Positions 8,761 through 18,138 of a stretch of DNA of 62,376 nucleotides are shown here, piece by piece. Location: positions 1 to 62,376 of the forward strand of contig CBFGTV010000013.1 in assembly GCA_965652145.1 (NCBI GenBank), written 5' to 3'. The position numbers were made by a program, and so were the translations under genes. This stretch comes from CBFGTV01 sp965652145. Lineage in GTDB: Bacteria; Bacillota; Clostridia; Peptostreptococcales; Natronincolaceae. Every line of letters begins with the position of its first letter. The stretch's first letter is position 1. A model generated the notes under the pieces. The model saw only the letters and a program-made list of their open reading frames with translations, made no database searches and was not told the origin of the DNA.

Positions 8761-9282
8761 CTATTCTTCCTCATATTTAACCAATGATTGAATATGGTAA
8801 TCCTTTAAGTTATCCCTTCCCTTTAAAAAGGCCAGTTCAATTAAAAAGTTCATGGATACAACCTCTCCCCCCAGGGCCTCAATCAGCTTGGCAGCAGCCA
8901 AAACAGTTCCCCCAGTGGCCAATAAATCATCCAATATGGCAACCCTTTGGCCAGGCTGAACGGCATCCTTGTGAATTTCCAGGGCATCAGTTCCGTATTC
9001 CAGCTCATATTCATATTTTACCGTTTCAGCAGGGAGCTTTCCCGGTTTTCTAACAGGCACAAAGCCAACCCCCAATTGATAAGCCACCGGTGTTCCCACC
9101 AAAAATCCCCTGGCCTCTGGTCCTACGACCAAGTCTATCTTTAAATCCTTTAATTGTTCCACCAATTGATCAATTACATACCGATAGGTTCGATGATCTG
9201 ACAACAAAGGGGTTATATCCTTAAAGCTTATGCCTTCCTTAGGAAAGTCAGGAACTTCTCTGATTATTTTTTTCAAATCCAT
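8761..9282 (-). CDS. apt: Adenine phosphoribosyltransferase
   Basis: The 173-residue enzyme converts adenine and PRPP to AMP in purine salvage. The PRPP-binding signature VAILDDLLATGGT is present, as are the EARGF segment that contacts adenine and the flexible-loop region KLPAETVKYEYELEYG. Size is normal. It begins 3 bases after the recJ stop codon, so the two are translated from the same message, as in many Firmicutes. Confidence 0.97.
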   Translation of the reverse strand: MDLKKIIREVPDFPKEGISFKDITPLLSDHRTYRYVIDQLVEQLKDLKIDLVVGPEARGFLVGTPVAYQLGVGFVPVRKPGKLPAETVKYEYELEYGTDALEIHKDAVQPGQRVAILDDLLATGGTVLAAAKLIEALGGEVVSMNFLIELAFLKGRDNLKDYHIQSLVKYEEE

Positions 9283-9285
9283 TAT

Positions 9286-11811
9286 TTATTTCCTCCTCAT
9301 GTACAATCGGTACAATTTATTTTTTAAATTCTCAAAATCAAGGATAAGCTGATTGAATTTCTTGTAGCTATCAAGGGCCTCTAAATCAACCTTATCGGTA
9401 ACCTTATTTAGCTTAATTTGATAGTATCCCTGGATTTTCTCAACGAGAAGCAGCTTTCCTTCACTGAATATCTTAAAGGCATTTTGAATCATGGCAGGAT
9501 TAAATACGCCCGGGTATTGATGGCTAAGCCCCTCTAATATCTGTTGAATGCTGTATCGTCCTTGACTGGCAGTCCTGCTGAAATATTTATATAAAATCAC
9601 CAAGTTTTCCCGTTTAGGAACAATCTTCTGGATCTGCCTTTGCTGTTGTATTGCTGCTTCAGGATCAAACAATACAATCAGCTGATTCAGTTCAACCCTT
9701 TGAAAAAACAACAAAAAATCATATTCTGTAAAAAAATGATCTAATAGAATAATTTTATTATATCTTTTAAAATCAATTTTATCAATATTGGGATTAATGA
9801 TAATGTGAACTTCCTTCTCACGAGGCCCTTTGACGGTAAAACCAAAGGAAAACTGAAACTTCAGCTGACTTTTAACCATTCTTATATCAGTTAAGCTTAA
9901 TAGCTGTAAAGCCTTATAATAGCTATTGGCCAATATCAGCAATCCTTCCTGGCTCTCCATCAGCTTTAAAATCACTTCTTCATTATAATCGACAATGCAA
10001 TCGGGGGAAAGGGTAATATTTTCAAGGTTTCCGGCCATTGTCTTCTCCGAAATACTAAGATTCGTGTAATAACAGTAGGAAAACCCGTTCCAGGCTTCGG
10101 CTCCCATTCCAATGGCCTTTATATCCTTTAAATTAAGCTGTATTTTTTTGTTTCCGTTAAATACGTTTAATTCGGGAGTAAAAACAATATCAGCCAAACC
10201 ACCGGCAACTAATTCATCCTTATATTCTCCAAAATTAAAGCCTATGGCGTCAAGGGCTCCCGTTTCCGACGACATTTGCAGCTTAAGATGCTTTCCCTCG
10301 GCACCAATTCGATTGACATATTGGGGCCTTAAAAGCCTTGAATAGAACTTTGGCCCGGGATTGCCCATTCCATAGGGCTCTAGGGTTTCCAGCTCACCTA
10401 ATAGCTCCTCATTAATTTCATCCAGTCTTAATACGCCATCACAGAATACCTTCTTAATTTGATCTTCTTCACTCATAAGATGATTGGCAATTTCATTTAT
10501 TCTTTTACGAAAGGGAAGTATGTTTTCCTCCTTTAAAGAAAGGCCTGCTGCCTGTTCGTGTCCGCCAAACTTTGTAAATAGCTCTTTGCATTGGTTCAAG
10601 GCCTCAAATAGATTAACTCCTGGTATACTGCGGGCTGAACCCTTAACCTCGCCATCCTCTATCGACAATATAACCGTAGGCTTATAGTATTTTTCTACAA
10701 TTCGGGAGGCAACAATACCGATTACACCATGATGCCAGCCTTTTTGGTAGAGTACTATAAATTTATCCTGTTGATAGCTTCTATCGCTTTCTATCATTGA
10801 AACCGCCATATTGAAAATTTCCATTTCAATCTGCTGGCGTAGGCGGTTTTCCTCATCTAAAAAGGCTGCCAATTCCCTGGCCTCCCTTTCGTCCTCCGTC
10901 ACTAGTAAGGTAACAGCCTTTCTAGCATTGCCAATTCTACCTGCAGCATTTAATCGAGGTGCCAGCATAAAGCCTATATGGCCTGCATTAACGGCCTTTC
11001 CCTTTAACCCGCATACCTCTATCAGGGCTTGAATTCCCAGATTAGTGCTATTTTGCATAACCTTAATACCATTTTTAACAAAGATACGATTTTCATTTAA
11101 TAGCGGCACAATATCCGCCACTGTGGCCAGGGCCACAATATCTAAATATTGATTTAAATTCCGCTGAAAGTCCTCTTTACTGCTTAAGGCTTGTATCAGC
11201 TTCAGGGCCACCCCACAACCACAAAGCTGCTTAAAGGGGTATGTACAGTCCCTTCGCTTAGGGTTCACTACTGCATAGGCCCTGGGCAATTCCCCTTGGC
11301 ATTCATGGTGATCTGTTATAATCATATCTAAGTTAAGCTCCCTGGCCTGCTCGACTTCTTTTATTGAAGTAATACCGCAATCTACTGTGATAATTAAATT
11401 CCCCCCCTGGGCGGCAATCTCAGCCAGGGCATCACAATTAAGGCCATAGCCCTCCTCCATACGATGGGGTATGTAATAATTCACCGGATAACCAACATTT
11501 CTAAAGAAACGAACCAGAAGGGCGGCACTGGAAACACCGTCTACATCATAGTCCCCATAAATCCAGATGGCCTCTTGATGATCTATTGCCCGCCGAATTC
11601 GCTCCACTGTCCGATCCATATCCTTTAATAGAAGAGGTGAGTGCAGGTCATTTATTGAGGAACGTAAAAAAGCCCTGACCTCATTCTGATCTTTAATTCC
11701 TCTATTCAAAAGGATTCTTGCGGTAATTGGTGAGACACCGCAGGCCTTTGTCAATAGGTCAATTTCCTCTTCCTCTATTCTGTTATAGGTCCAATAACGC
11801 TTTAGTTTCAT
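9286..11811 (-). CDS. recJ: Single-stranded-DNA-specific exonuclease RecJ
   Basis: RecJ degrades single-stranded DNA from 5' ends in recombination and mismatch repair. The 841-residue product has DHH-family metal motifs (DYDVDG, TDHHE), the DHHA1 domain with GGHEQAAG, and an OB-fold region, then a roughly 270-residue C-terminal extension typical of Firmicutes RecJ. I start it at ATG 11811, which has GGCAGGTG ahead; the earlier in-frame TTG at 11826 has no ribosome site. A small terminator lies upstream, so this should be the first gene of the recJ-apt-rel-dtd-hydrolase transcript. Confidence 0.95.
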   Translation of the reverse strand: MKLKRYWTYNRIEEEEIDLLTKACGVSPITARILLNRGIKDQNEVRAFLRSSINDLHSPLLLKDMDRTVERIRRAIDHQEAIWIYGDYDVDGVSSAALLVRFFRNVGYPVNYYIPHRMEEGYGLNCDALAEIAAQGGNLIITVDCGITSIKEVEQARELNLDMIITDHHECQGELPRAYAVVNPKRRDCTYPFKQLCGCGVALKLIQALSSKEDFQRNLNQYLDIVALATVADIVPLLNENRIFVKNGIKVMQNSTNLGIQALIEVCGLKGKAVNAGHIGFMLAPRLNAAGRIGNARKAVTLLVTEDEREARELAAFLDEENRLRQQIEMEIFNMAVSMIESDRSYQQDKFIVLYQKGWHHGVIGIVASRIVEKYYKPTVILSIEDGEVKGSARSIPGVNLFEALNQCKELFTKFGGHEQAAGLSLKEENILPFRKRINEIANHLMSEEDQIKKVFCDGVLRLDEINEELLGELETLEPYGMGNPGPKFYSRLLRPQYVNRIGAEGKHLKLQMSSETGALDAIGFNFGEYKDELVAGGLADIVFTPELNVFNGNKKIQLNLKDIKAIGMGAEAWNGFSYCYYTNLSISEKTMAGNLENITLSPDCIVDYNEEVILKLMESQEGLLILANSYYKALQLLSLTDIRMVKSQLKFQFSFGFTVKGPREKEVHIIINPNIDKIDFKRYNKIILLDHFFTEYDFLLFFQRVELNQLIVLFDPEAAIQQQRQIQKIVPKRENLVILYKYFSRTASQGRYSIQQILEGLSHQYPGVFNPAMIQNAFKIFSEGKLLLVEKIQGYYQIKLNKVTDKVDLEALDSYKKFNQLILDFENLKNKLYRLYMRRK

Positions 11812-11849
11812 TTGTACACCTGCCAAACTTTATTTTATAGCACAACAAA

Positions 11850-11865
11850 GGCAGCCATAGCTGCC
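11850..11865 (-). terminator. Short GC-rich terminator after the AarF-like gene
   Basis: GGCAGC and GCTGCC pair around a 4-base loop; on the minus strand TTTGTTG follows. It sits 41 bases after the AarF-like stop codon and before recJ. The stem is only 6 pairs, so termination may be partial. Confidence 0.6.
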
Positions 11866-11906
11866 CAATATAAAATATAATATTCTACATTAGCTCCCTG
11901 ATCCCT

Positions 11907-13580
11907 TTATTTTTTATTTCTTCCCTGAAATAAAATTGATATGATAATACTAAACCCAAGGAAGCTGGCTATTAAAAAGCCTGCAATACCAAATAGGGAG
12001 ATGCCTCCAATTTTGGGGCCTGCATTATTGTAAATTACAAGGGACGAGCCTATGATCAGGGCTGAAGTAATCATACTAAGGGAAATACGGTTCGTCGCCC
12101 GATTAATGGTATGATGTAATTCTTCAAAGCCCCGGTGTACCATTTGTACCTTCAGCTCATTATTTTCAAACTTCTTTAATATTACCCGGAGCTGTTTCGG
12201 CAAATATTTAAGGCTGGATAGCACTTCTTCTGAATAACCCCTTAATTCCTCCAGCAGTTGCTTTGGATGATATCGATATAGGTATATTTCTTTAACAAAG
12301 CCCTTGGCGGCCATTGACAAGCTAAAATCAGGATTTAAATATTTGCCGCTGCCCTCTAGGGTAATTAAGGATTTAAAGAGCAGGGTTAGCTGAGCCGGCA
12401 GCTTCAGTTGATTTTTATGGGCTACTTGCAATAGCTCCTTAAGGGCTTCACCAATATTTAGTTTCTTTAAGGGTAAGTTATAATATAGATTTAAAAGAAA
12501 AGAGATATCCTCCTTAAGTCTTCGTATATTGGTTTCAGGCTTTAGGGCTTCCATTTCCATCAAGCTGCTGACAATTTTCTCTACGTCCCTGCGGGCAGCC
12601 GCCGTAAAAAGATCTGTTAACATTGCCATGATATTTCGGTCAAGGTAGCCCACAATCCCAAAATCAATGATGCCAATTTGCTTTTCACTAACAGCGAAAA
12701 TGTTGCCTGGATGAGGGTCTCCATGGAAAAAACCAAAAATAAAGATTTGCTTCATAAAGGCCTCGGTACCGATATCTGCTAATTTTTTTAAATCCCATCC
12801 TTTTTGCCTCAAGGTTTGGGTATCTACTATTTTGACCCCGTAAATCCGTTCCATGGTCAGAACCTTTTTAGTCGTGTAATCCCAATGGATTTTAGGTATT
12901 TTAATGCCATGGTCTCCTCTAAAATTTTCATAAAAACGATCTGCATTTCTAGCCTCGTAGGTATAGTCCAGCTCCCTATATAGACCACGACTAAATTCCT
13001 CTACCATTTCATAAAGCTGATAGGGCTTATTATTATCCATATGCTCATCCATCAGCCTGGCCAGATGAAATAAAATATCTAAATCTAATTCAATGATCCG
13101 TTGTATACCAGGCCTTTGTACCTTAACCACGACAGATTCACCGGTTTGAAGGATTCCTTCATATACCTGTCCGATTGAGGCAGAAGCAATGGGTTCAGGT
13201 GAAAAGCTGCTGAATACCTCTTCAATTGAAAGCCTCAGCTCCTTTTCTAACAGGTACTTTGCCTGTTCAAAGGGAAAGGGTGCTACATTATCCTGCAGGT
13301 GCGATAGCTCACTGATTATATTTTCAGGAAAAATATCACTTCGGGTACTCATAATCTGACCCAGTTTAACAAAGGTTGGTCCTAGTTCTTCACAGGCCAG
13401 TCTAATTCGTTCTCCTTCAGTTAACTGTTTATTAGATCGATTGATACGCAGCACGAATTTGGGTATATAACCCTTTTCACATAATTTTTCGGCAAGAAAG
13501 TCAAAACCATATTTGACCAATACCTCTCCAATTCTTTTATATCGTTTAATATTCTGATATCTGGTACCTATTTTACCCAT
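11907..13580 (-). CDS. AarF/UbiB-family atypical kinase
   Basis: This 557-residue protein is of the UbiB/ABC1/ADCK family, atypical kinase-like ATPases linked to isoprenoid quinone or lipid metabolism. It shows the Ala-rich nucleotide loop (ASIGQVYEG), the HGDPHPGN catalytic-loop motif, the IDFG metal motif and two C-terminal membrane segments (about 500-555). Anaerobic Clostridia usually lack ubiquinone, so its role is not clear here. ATG 13580 is chosen over a GTG at 13586 because spacing to AAGGAG is better for neither being excluded: 10 bases against 4. Terminators on both sides make it a single-gene unit. Confidence 0.9.
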   Translation of the reverse strand: MGKIGTRYQNIKRYKRIGEVLVKYGFDFLAEKLCEKGYIPKFVLRINRSNKQLTEGERIRLACEELGPTFVKLGQIMSTRSDIFPENIISELSHLQDNVAPFPFEQAKYLLEKELRLSIEEVFSSFSPEPIASASIGQVYEGILQTGESVVVKVQRPGIQRIIELDLDILFHLARLMDEHMDNNKPYQLYEMVEEFSRGLYRELDYTYEARNADRFYENFRGDHGIKIPKIHWDYTTKKVLTMERIYGVKIVDTQTLRQKGWDLKKLADIGTEAFMKQIFIFGFFHGDPHPGNIFAVSEKQIGIIDFGIVGYLDRNIMAMLTDLFTAAARRDVEKIVSSLMEMEALKPETNIRRLKEDISFLLNLYYNLPLKKLNIGEALKELLQVAHKNQLKLPAQLTLLFKSLITLEGSGKYLNPDFSLSMAAKGFVKEIYLYRYHPKQLLEELRGYSEEVLSSLKYLPKQLRVILKKFENNELKVQMVHRGFEELHHTINRATNRISLSMITSALIIGSSLVIYNNAGPKIGGISLFGIAGFLIASFLGFSIIISILFQGRNKK

Positions 13581-13618
13581 AAGCACTTTTCTCCTTGAAC
13601 ATATAATTCAAATACAAA

Positions 13619-13656
13619 AGGTGGCAATAATACATATATATGTATTGTTACCACCT
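13619..13656 (-). terminator. Intrinsic terminator of secD-secF
   Basis: A long stem with the outer arms AGGTGG and CCACCT and an AT-rich inner part around TACATATATATGTA is followed on the minus strand by TTTTG. It lies 30 bases beyond the secF stop codon. Confidence 0.85.
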
Positions 13657-13686
13657 GAATCATTAAATTATCATATTTTTTAAATC

Positions 13687-14580
13687 TTATTTAGTGTCGG
13701 GTACAGGCCTATTGTTTCCTTTAACCAATTGTCTGTTCTTAAATATAACCCATAGCGGGCTGGCAATAAAAAGTGAAGAATAGGTTCCTGCAATAACCCC
13801 GGCTATTAAGGGTAGAGCAAACTCTCTAATTTGCTCAACCCCCAGTACATACAAAGCTACGATGGTTACCAGTGTGGTAATAGAAGTATTAATGGATCGG
13901 CTGACGGTCTGGGTGATACTATCATTGGCCAGCTTTGTATAGTCATTCTTCTTCATAAATCGTTGGTTTTCTCTAATCCTGTCAAAGATAACAATTGTAT
14001 CATTGATAGAATACCCTAATATCGTTAAAATAGCCGCAACAAAGGGGCCATTGACGGGTACTCTTAATATTGAGTAGACAGAGGCCACAATTAATACGTC
14101 ATGGGCCAGGGCGATAATCGCTGCCAAGCCAAACCTCAGTTCAAATCGAAAGCTAATATAAATTAACATTCCAATAACCGCCACAACCACTGCCAACAGA
14201 GCCTTTCCTTGAATTTCCTTTCCTATGGCAGGGCCAAATTGCTCTGCCCTTAAAAAGTCATCTTCAGACAAATCATATTTTTCTTGGAATTTACCAAATA
14301 TTTCCATGCGCTCTTTGTTGTCAAAGTCTATAATCGACCGAATTTGAAGGGTTGTCCTTTCATTTCCCAGCAAATTAACATTGGCAGAGGGATCATATTC
14401 ATTGACAATTTCCCGAATCTCAGTGACTTCTACCGATTGATGCAGCTCAATTTCTAAAATGGAGCCACCAGTAAAATCAATCCCTACGTTTAATCCTCTG
14501 ACTAAGCCCAAAATCAGGCCAAGGGCAATAATCAGTCCTGATATGCTAAACCAGAGCTTGTGCTTTTCTATAATTTTCAT
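13687..14580 (-). CDS. secF: Protein translocase subunit SecF
   Basis: SecF works with SecD in the membrane to finish Sec-dependent protein export using ion-motive force. The 297-residue sequence has six membrane segments: one near the N-terminus (about 11-28), an outside domain (about 30-120), then five more with the conserved GYSINDTIVIFDRIREN motif. Start ATG 14580. It follows secD by 12 bases, and a terminator ends the pair. Confidence 0.97.
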   Translation of the reverse strand: MKIIEKHKLWFSISGLIIALGLILGLVRGLNVGIDFTGGSILEIELHQSVEVTEIREIVNEYDPSANVNLLGNERTTLQIRSIIDFDNKERMEIFGKFQEKYDLSEDDFLRAEQFGPAIGKEIQGKALLAVVVAVIGMLIYISFRFELRFGLAAIIALAHDVLIVASVYSILRVPVNGPFVAAILTILGYSINDTIVIFDRIRENQRFMKKNDYTKLANDSITQTVSRSINTSITTLVTIVALYVLGVEQIREFALPLIAGVIAGTYSSLFIASPLWVIFKNRQLVKGNNRPVPDTK

Positions 14581-14592
14581 GTCCTATCCCCC

Positions 14593-15837
14593 CTATGCTC
14601 CATATAGCTTGCTACTTTTTGTAATATTCATTCCAACAATCAGCTTTAACAGGAACTTTGTAATGATTATGGCAGTAAACATACTGGCTCCAATCCCAAT
14701 AATTAACGTTAGGGCAAAGCCTTTAATTGTTCCCGTTCCAAATTGGTAAAGTACAATTCCGGCAATTAAGGTCGTTACATTGGAGTCAAGAATCGCCGTA
14801 AAGGCCCGCTTAAAGCCTGAATCTACGGCCGCACGAATGGTTTTTCCAGCCCTCAGCTCCTCCTTGACACGTTCAAAAATAATGACATTGGCATCTACCG
14901 CCATACCTATCGATAAAATCAAGGCAGCGATACCAGGTAAGGTTAAGGTTGCGTTTAAGGCGACAAAAATACCAAGTACCAATAATATATAGATGGTTAG
15001 GGCTATGTTGGCCACCAAACCAGGAATTCTATAGTAAATCAGCATATACAATAATACCAAGATAATACCAATTTGAGCAGCCTGAATACTTCGATTGAGG
15101 GCATTTACCCCCAGGGTTGCGGTAATGGTTGAGCTTTGAACCTCATCTAAATCTACAGGTAATCCCCCTGCTCTAATGAGGGCTGCCAGACGGGAAGCAG
15201 ATTCTTCGGTAAAGTTTCCGCTGATTTGGGCCCTGCCTCCGGTAATTCGTTCCTGTACCTGAGGAACAGAAAGGGCTTCTTCATCTAGCATAATGGCAAT
15301 GTAGGGAGTATTGGTTCGAGCTACTCTTCCGGTGGCATCGGCGAATTTTGCGGCCCCTTCAGAGTCAAATTCCAGGCTTACCACAATCTGTCCTTCGGAA
15401 TAGGCGGCTTCAGCATTTTTTACATTGGCTCCCGTTAAAACTACTTCTTCATTGTCTCCTGCAATAAAGCGTAATTGTGCCGTCTGTCCAATTAAATCGA
15501 TGGCCTCCTGGGCATTTTCAACTCCTGGTAATTCAACCCGAATACGCTTGTCTCCTTCACGAACAATAATTGGCTCTGTTAACCCAAAGCCGTCGACCCT
15601 TAGTCTAAATACTTCAATCGTTTGATTGATAATTTTGTCAAGCTCGGCACCAGTTGCATCGGTTCTGGCTTCATAGACAACATATACCCCGCCTTTAAGG
15701 TCTAGTCCCTGATTAATGGAGCTTAAAAGCGGATTAATTGCAATGCCGCCGATATTAAGGCCATTGATTGCAGTAAAGGCTGCCAGTCCTACAATGGCTA
15801 TGACCAGCAAAAATACAATTAGATTTTTTATTTTCAT
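14593..15837 (-). CDS. secD: Protein translocase subunit SecD
   Basis: SecD is the larger partner of SecF. The 414-residue product has an N-terminal membrane segment, the LDLKGGVYVVYEA motif, a P1-type outside domain shorter than in E. coli, and five more membrane segments with AVDANVIIFERVKEE. The shorter length is usual for Firmicutes SecD. A strong sigma-A promoter stands upstream (15873-15901), so secD-secF is its own operon. Confidence 0.97.
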   Translation of the reverse strand: MKIKNLIVFLLVIAIVGLAAFTAINGLNIGGIAINPLLSSINQGLDLKGGVYVVYEARTDATGAELDKIINQTIEVFRLRVDGFGLTEPIIVREGDKRIRVELPGVENAQEAIDLIGQTAQLRFIAGDNEEVVLTGANVKNAEAAYSEGQIVVSLEFDSEGAAKFADATGRVARTNTPYIAIMLDEEALSVPQVQERITGGRAQISGNFTEESASRLAALIRAGGLPVDLDEVQSSTITATLGVNALNRSIQAAQIGIILVLLYMLIYYRIPGLVANIALTIYILLVLGIFVALNATLTLPGIAALILSIGMAVDANVIIFERVKEELRAGKTIRAAVDSGFKRAFTAILDSNVTTLIAGIVLYQFGTGTIKGFALTLIIGIGASMFTAIIITKFLLKLIVGMNITKSSKLYGA

Positions 15838-15872
15838 TGATTATTTCCCCCTAACCTAATTTCATAAGTTTA

Positions 15873-15901
15873 ATTATATATGCTACGGTTCTATGAGTCA
15901 A
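15873..15901 (-). promoter_or_regulatory. Sigma-A promoter of secD-secF
   Basis: On the minus strand TTGACT (15896-15901), a 17-base spacer and TATAAT (15873-15878) are found 36 bases before the secD start codon. Only one position differs from consensus. Confidence 0.85.
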
Positions 15902-15937
15902 TAAACATCCTTCTCCAGTAAAATCCACTTTTGCATA

Positions 15938-16444
15938 CTATTGATCCTTAAATGTCCTGGCCAGGGCCACATAATCATCGGCCGATGTCCTAAGCTCCTT
16001 TTTTTCCTCTTCGGTTAAGGGCCGAATTACCTTGGCAGGAGAACCCATGGCCAATACCCCCGAAGGAATTTTCTTATTGGAGGGTACCAGGCTGCCGGCT
16101 CCTATAATTGTTTCTGCGCCAATTTCTGCTCCGTTTAAGATAATGGCCCCCATACCGATTAAACAGTTATCTTCAACTTTACAGGCATGAACGATGGCCC
16201 CATGGCCAATCGTAACATTATTTCCAATAACCGTAGGGTGAATATGGCTAATATGAACGACACAATTGTCTTGAATGTTGGTATTTTCCCCTACGATAAT
16301 GTCATTGTCATCTCCCCTTAGCACAGCATTATACCAGATGTTAGAGTTTTTCCCAAGGGTCACTCGACCGATTATGTCGGCCGTTTCCGCGATAAAGCAA
16401 GTTTCGTGAATTTCTGGATTAATTCCCTTAAAGGCCTTTATCAT
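15938..16444 (-). CDS. Gamma-carbonic-anhydrase-like hexapeptide-repeat protein
   Basis: The 168-residue protein folds as a left-handed beta helix, seen from its repeated hexapeptides (IGNNVTIGHGAIVHAC, IGMGAIILNGAEIGAETIIGAG). The histidines in HISHIHP and GHGAIVHAC fit the metal ligands of the gamma-carbonic anhydrase (YrdA/PaaY) family. Start ATG 16444 is preceded by GGAGGAAG and overlaps the scfB stop codon (ATGA), so it is translated together with scfB. Whether it is an active carbonic anhydrase or an acyltransferase-like relative cannot be told. The coupling to scfB looks like simple operon packing. Confidence 0.9.
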   Translation of the reverse strand: MIKAFKGINPEIHETCFIAETADIIGRVTLGKNSNIWYNAVLRGDDNDIIVGENTNIQDNCVVHISHIHPTVIGNNVTIGHGAIVHACKVEDNCLIGMGAIILNGAEIGAETIIGAGSLVPSNKKIPSGVLAMGSPAKVIRPLTEEEKKELRTSADDYVALARTFKDQ

Positions 16445-17802
16445 CTTTCTTCCTCCTCTGAAAGCTTCGCTTGAATCATCAGGGCAGATTCTATTCGCTT
16501 CTTTTCCATTTCGCACCCAATGTCATAGGGAATATTAATATCATGATTAAAATGATAGGCATTGGCATGACAGCCTCCGCTGCAATAAAACTTAGCCCAA
16601 CAGCTATTACATTTTTCCTTGTTATAAACATGGGCCTCTGCAAAGGTATAATATAGCCCCTGATCCAAGGATTGATCCATCACACTGCCAATTTTAAAGC
16701 TATCATTCCCAACGAACTGATGGCATGGATACAGGTCACCTTCGGGGGTAACAGCCAGATATTCCGCACCTGCTCCACAGCCTGATATCCGCTTAATAAC
16801 ACAGGGTCCCTGATGTAGATCAATCATGAAATGAAAAAATGAAAAGGGCTTTCCTGCCCGGTGACGATGAACATATTCCTCTGCCAAAAGCTCATAATGC
16901 TTAAATACAGTCGGCAAATCCTCCTTCTGAATGGCATAATCCATATGGGGTTGGGTCACCACCGGCTCTACCGATACGTTTTTAAAGCCCAAATCCACTA
17001 AATGAAGCACATCCTTTGAAAAGTCAAGATTATGTTTTGTAAAGGTGCCCCTTACATAATAATTTTGATGCCTTCTCATTTCGGCCATCTTCAACAGCTT
17101 TGGCAAAATCACCCCATAGGTTCCCTTGCCATTGACAGTATAGCGCATTCTGTCATTGGTTTCTTCTCTGCCATCTATGCTGAGAACCACATTATACATT
17201 TCTTCGTTAATAAATTCCATATTTTCTTCATTTAACAGCATACCATTGGTGGTCATTGTGAATCTGATATTTTTGTTATAGACCCTTTCCCGCTCCCTGC
17301 CATAGGCTACAATTTCCTTAACCACTTCAAAGTTCATTAGGGGTTCTCCGCCAAAAAAGTCTACCTCCAAGTTTCTACGGGAGCCCGAGCTTTCCAGCAA
17401 AAAGTCAATGGCTTTTTTACCTACCTCAAGGCCCATGAGGCTCCTTTGACCCTTGAAATCACCCTGGGAGGCAAAGCAGTACTTACATCTGATGTTGCAA
17501 TCGTGGGCGATGTGTAAGCAAAGGGCCTTGACAACAGGTCTTTTATTCTTAAAGCTTTCATGGTTTAGATAACGTTCTTCAGTAAATAATAAACCATTTT
17601 GCTGTAATTCCTTAATTTCTTCTAAAGCCTCTGTGATTTCTCGCGATTCATATTCATCTTTGAGGGCATCAACAATCTTTTCCTCTGGCTGTTGGGGATA
17701 AAAGTCAAGGATTCGATAGACCAATCTATCTACCACATGGACTGCTCCGCTGTTTACATCAAGAACAATATTTTTATTCCCCTGGCTAAATTTGTGTATC
17801 AT
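16441..17802 (-). CDS. scfB: SCIFF maturase, thioether-forming radical SAM peptide maturase
   Basis: This 453-residue radical SAM enzyme installs Cys-to-Thr-type thioether links in the six-cysteine SCIFF peptide. An N-terminal stretch (about 1-90) resembles a peptide-recognition domain; the radical SAM cluster motif is CNIRCKYC; FFGGEPLMNF follows; and the C-terminal SPASM domain carries the auxiliary-cluster cysteines (CGAGAEY, YPCHQF, CNSCWAKFYCSGGC). The substrate gene scfA lies just upstream on the same strand, separated by a hairpin terminator. The scfA-scfB pair is nearly universal in Clostridia; the function of the mature peptide is not established. Confidence 0.96.
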   Translation of the reverse strand: MIHKFSQGNKNIVLDVNSGAVHVVDRLVYRILDFYPQQPEEKIVDALKDEYESREITEALEEIKELQQNGLLFTEERYLNHESFKNKRPVVKALCLHIAHDCNIRCKYCFASQGDFKGQRSLMGLEVGKKAIDFLLESSGSRRNLEVDFFGGEPLMNFEVVKEIVAYGRERERVYNKNIRFTMTTNGMLLNEENMEFINEEMYNVVLSIDGREETNDRMRYTVNGKGTYGVILPKLLKMAEMRRHQNYYVRGTFTKHNLDFSKDVLHLVDLGFKNVSVEPVVTQPHMDYAIQKEDLPTVFKHYELLAEEYVHRHRAGKPFSFFHFMIDLHQGPCVIKRISGCGAGAEYLAVTPEGDLYPCHQFVGNDSFKIGSVMDQSLDQGLYYTFAEAHVYNKEKCNSCWAKFYCSGGCHANAYHFNHDINIPYDIGCEMEKKRIESALMIQAKLSEEEER

Positions 17803-17877
17803 TTAAAATGTGCTCCTTCCATTATGAAACATTATCATAACCATTTTATAAAATATAGGCAAAACAATCAAGAAAAA

Positions 17878-17903
17878 CCAGCAGTTTCCGTTACTACTGC
17901 TGG
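17878..17903 (-). terminator. Terminator/attenuator between scfA and scfB
   Basis: CCAGCAG (minus-strand reading of 17897-17903) pairs with CTGCTGG (17878-17884) and is followed by TTTTTCTT. It stands 27 bases after the scfA stop. Partial read-through would give much more peptide message than maturase message. Confidence 0.85.
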
Positions 17904-17930
17904 CTTTCCTCTATGTATCTTTTAATAAGA

Positions 17931-18071
17931 TTACTTATTTTCACATTCTTGGTTTGCCACGGTGCAGGAGGTTTTGCATGCTGACTGGCAGGAGGTTTGA
18001 CATTCTCCACAACCGCCCTTGGCAGCACTATTAGCCAGTGTTGCACCACTTAGTACTTTGATGTGCTTCAT
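17931..18071 (-). CDS. scfA: SCIFF six-cysteine ribosomal peptide precursor
   Basis: A 46-residue peptide that fits the SCIFF family (six cysteines in forty-five residues). It begins MKHIKVLSG, continues to a GG before the first cysteine, and has exactly six cysteines at 21, 24, 28, 32, 36 and 43. ScfB cross-links such cysteines to Thr or other residues; T26, T34 and T37 lie between them. Start ATG 18071 has AAAGGGG ahead and an extended -10 promoter further up. The gene is short enough to be missed by routine calling. High confidence from length, cysteine spacing and the neighbouring maturase. Confidence 0.96.
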   Translation of the reverse strand: MKHIKVLSGATLANSAAKGGCGECQTSCQSACKTSCTVANQECENK

Positions 18072-18105
18072 ATCGGTTTCCCCTTTCGCTATAATTTCCT
18101 ATAAA

Positions 18106-18114
18106 ATTATAACA
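18106..18114 (-). promoter_or_regulatory. Extended -10 promoter of scfA
   Basis: The minus strand reads TGTTATAAT, an extended -10 (TGnTATAAT), 35 bases before the scfA start codon. No good -35 box is present, which the extended -10 can make up for. Confidence 0.6.
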
Positions 18115-18138
18115 CATAAACAGGCCTACAAAAAGCCA

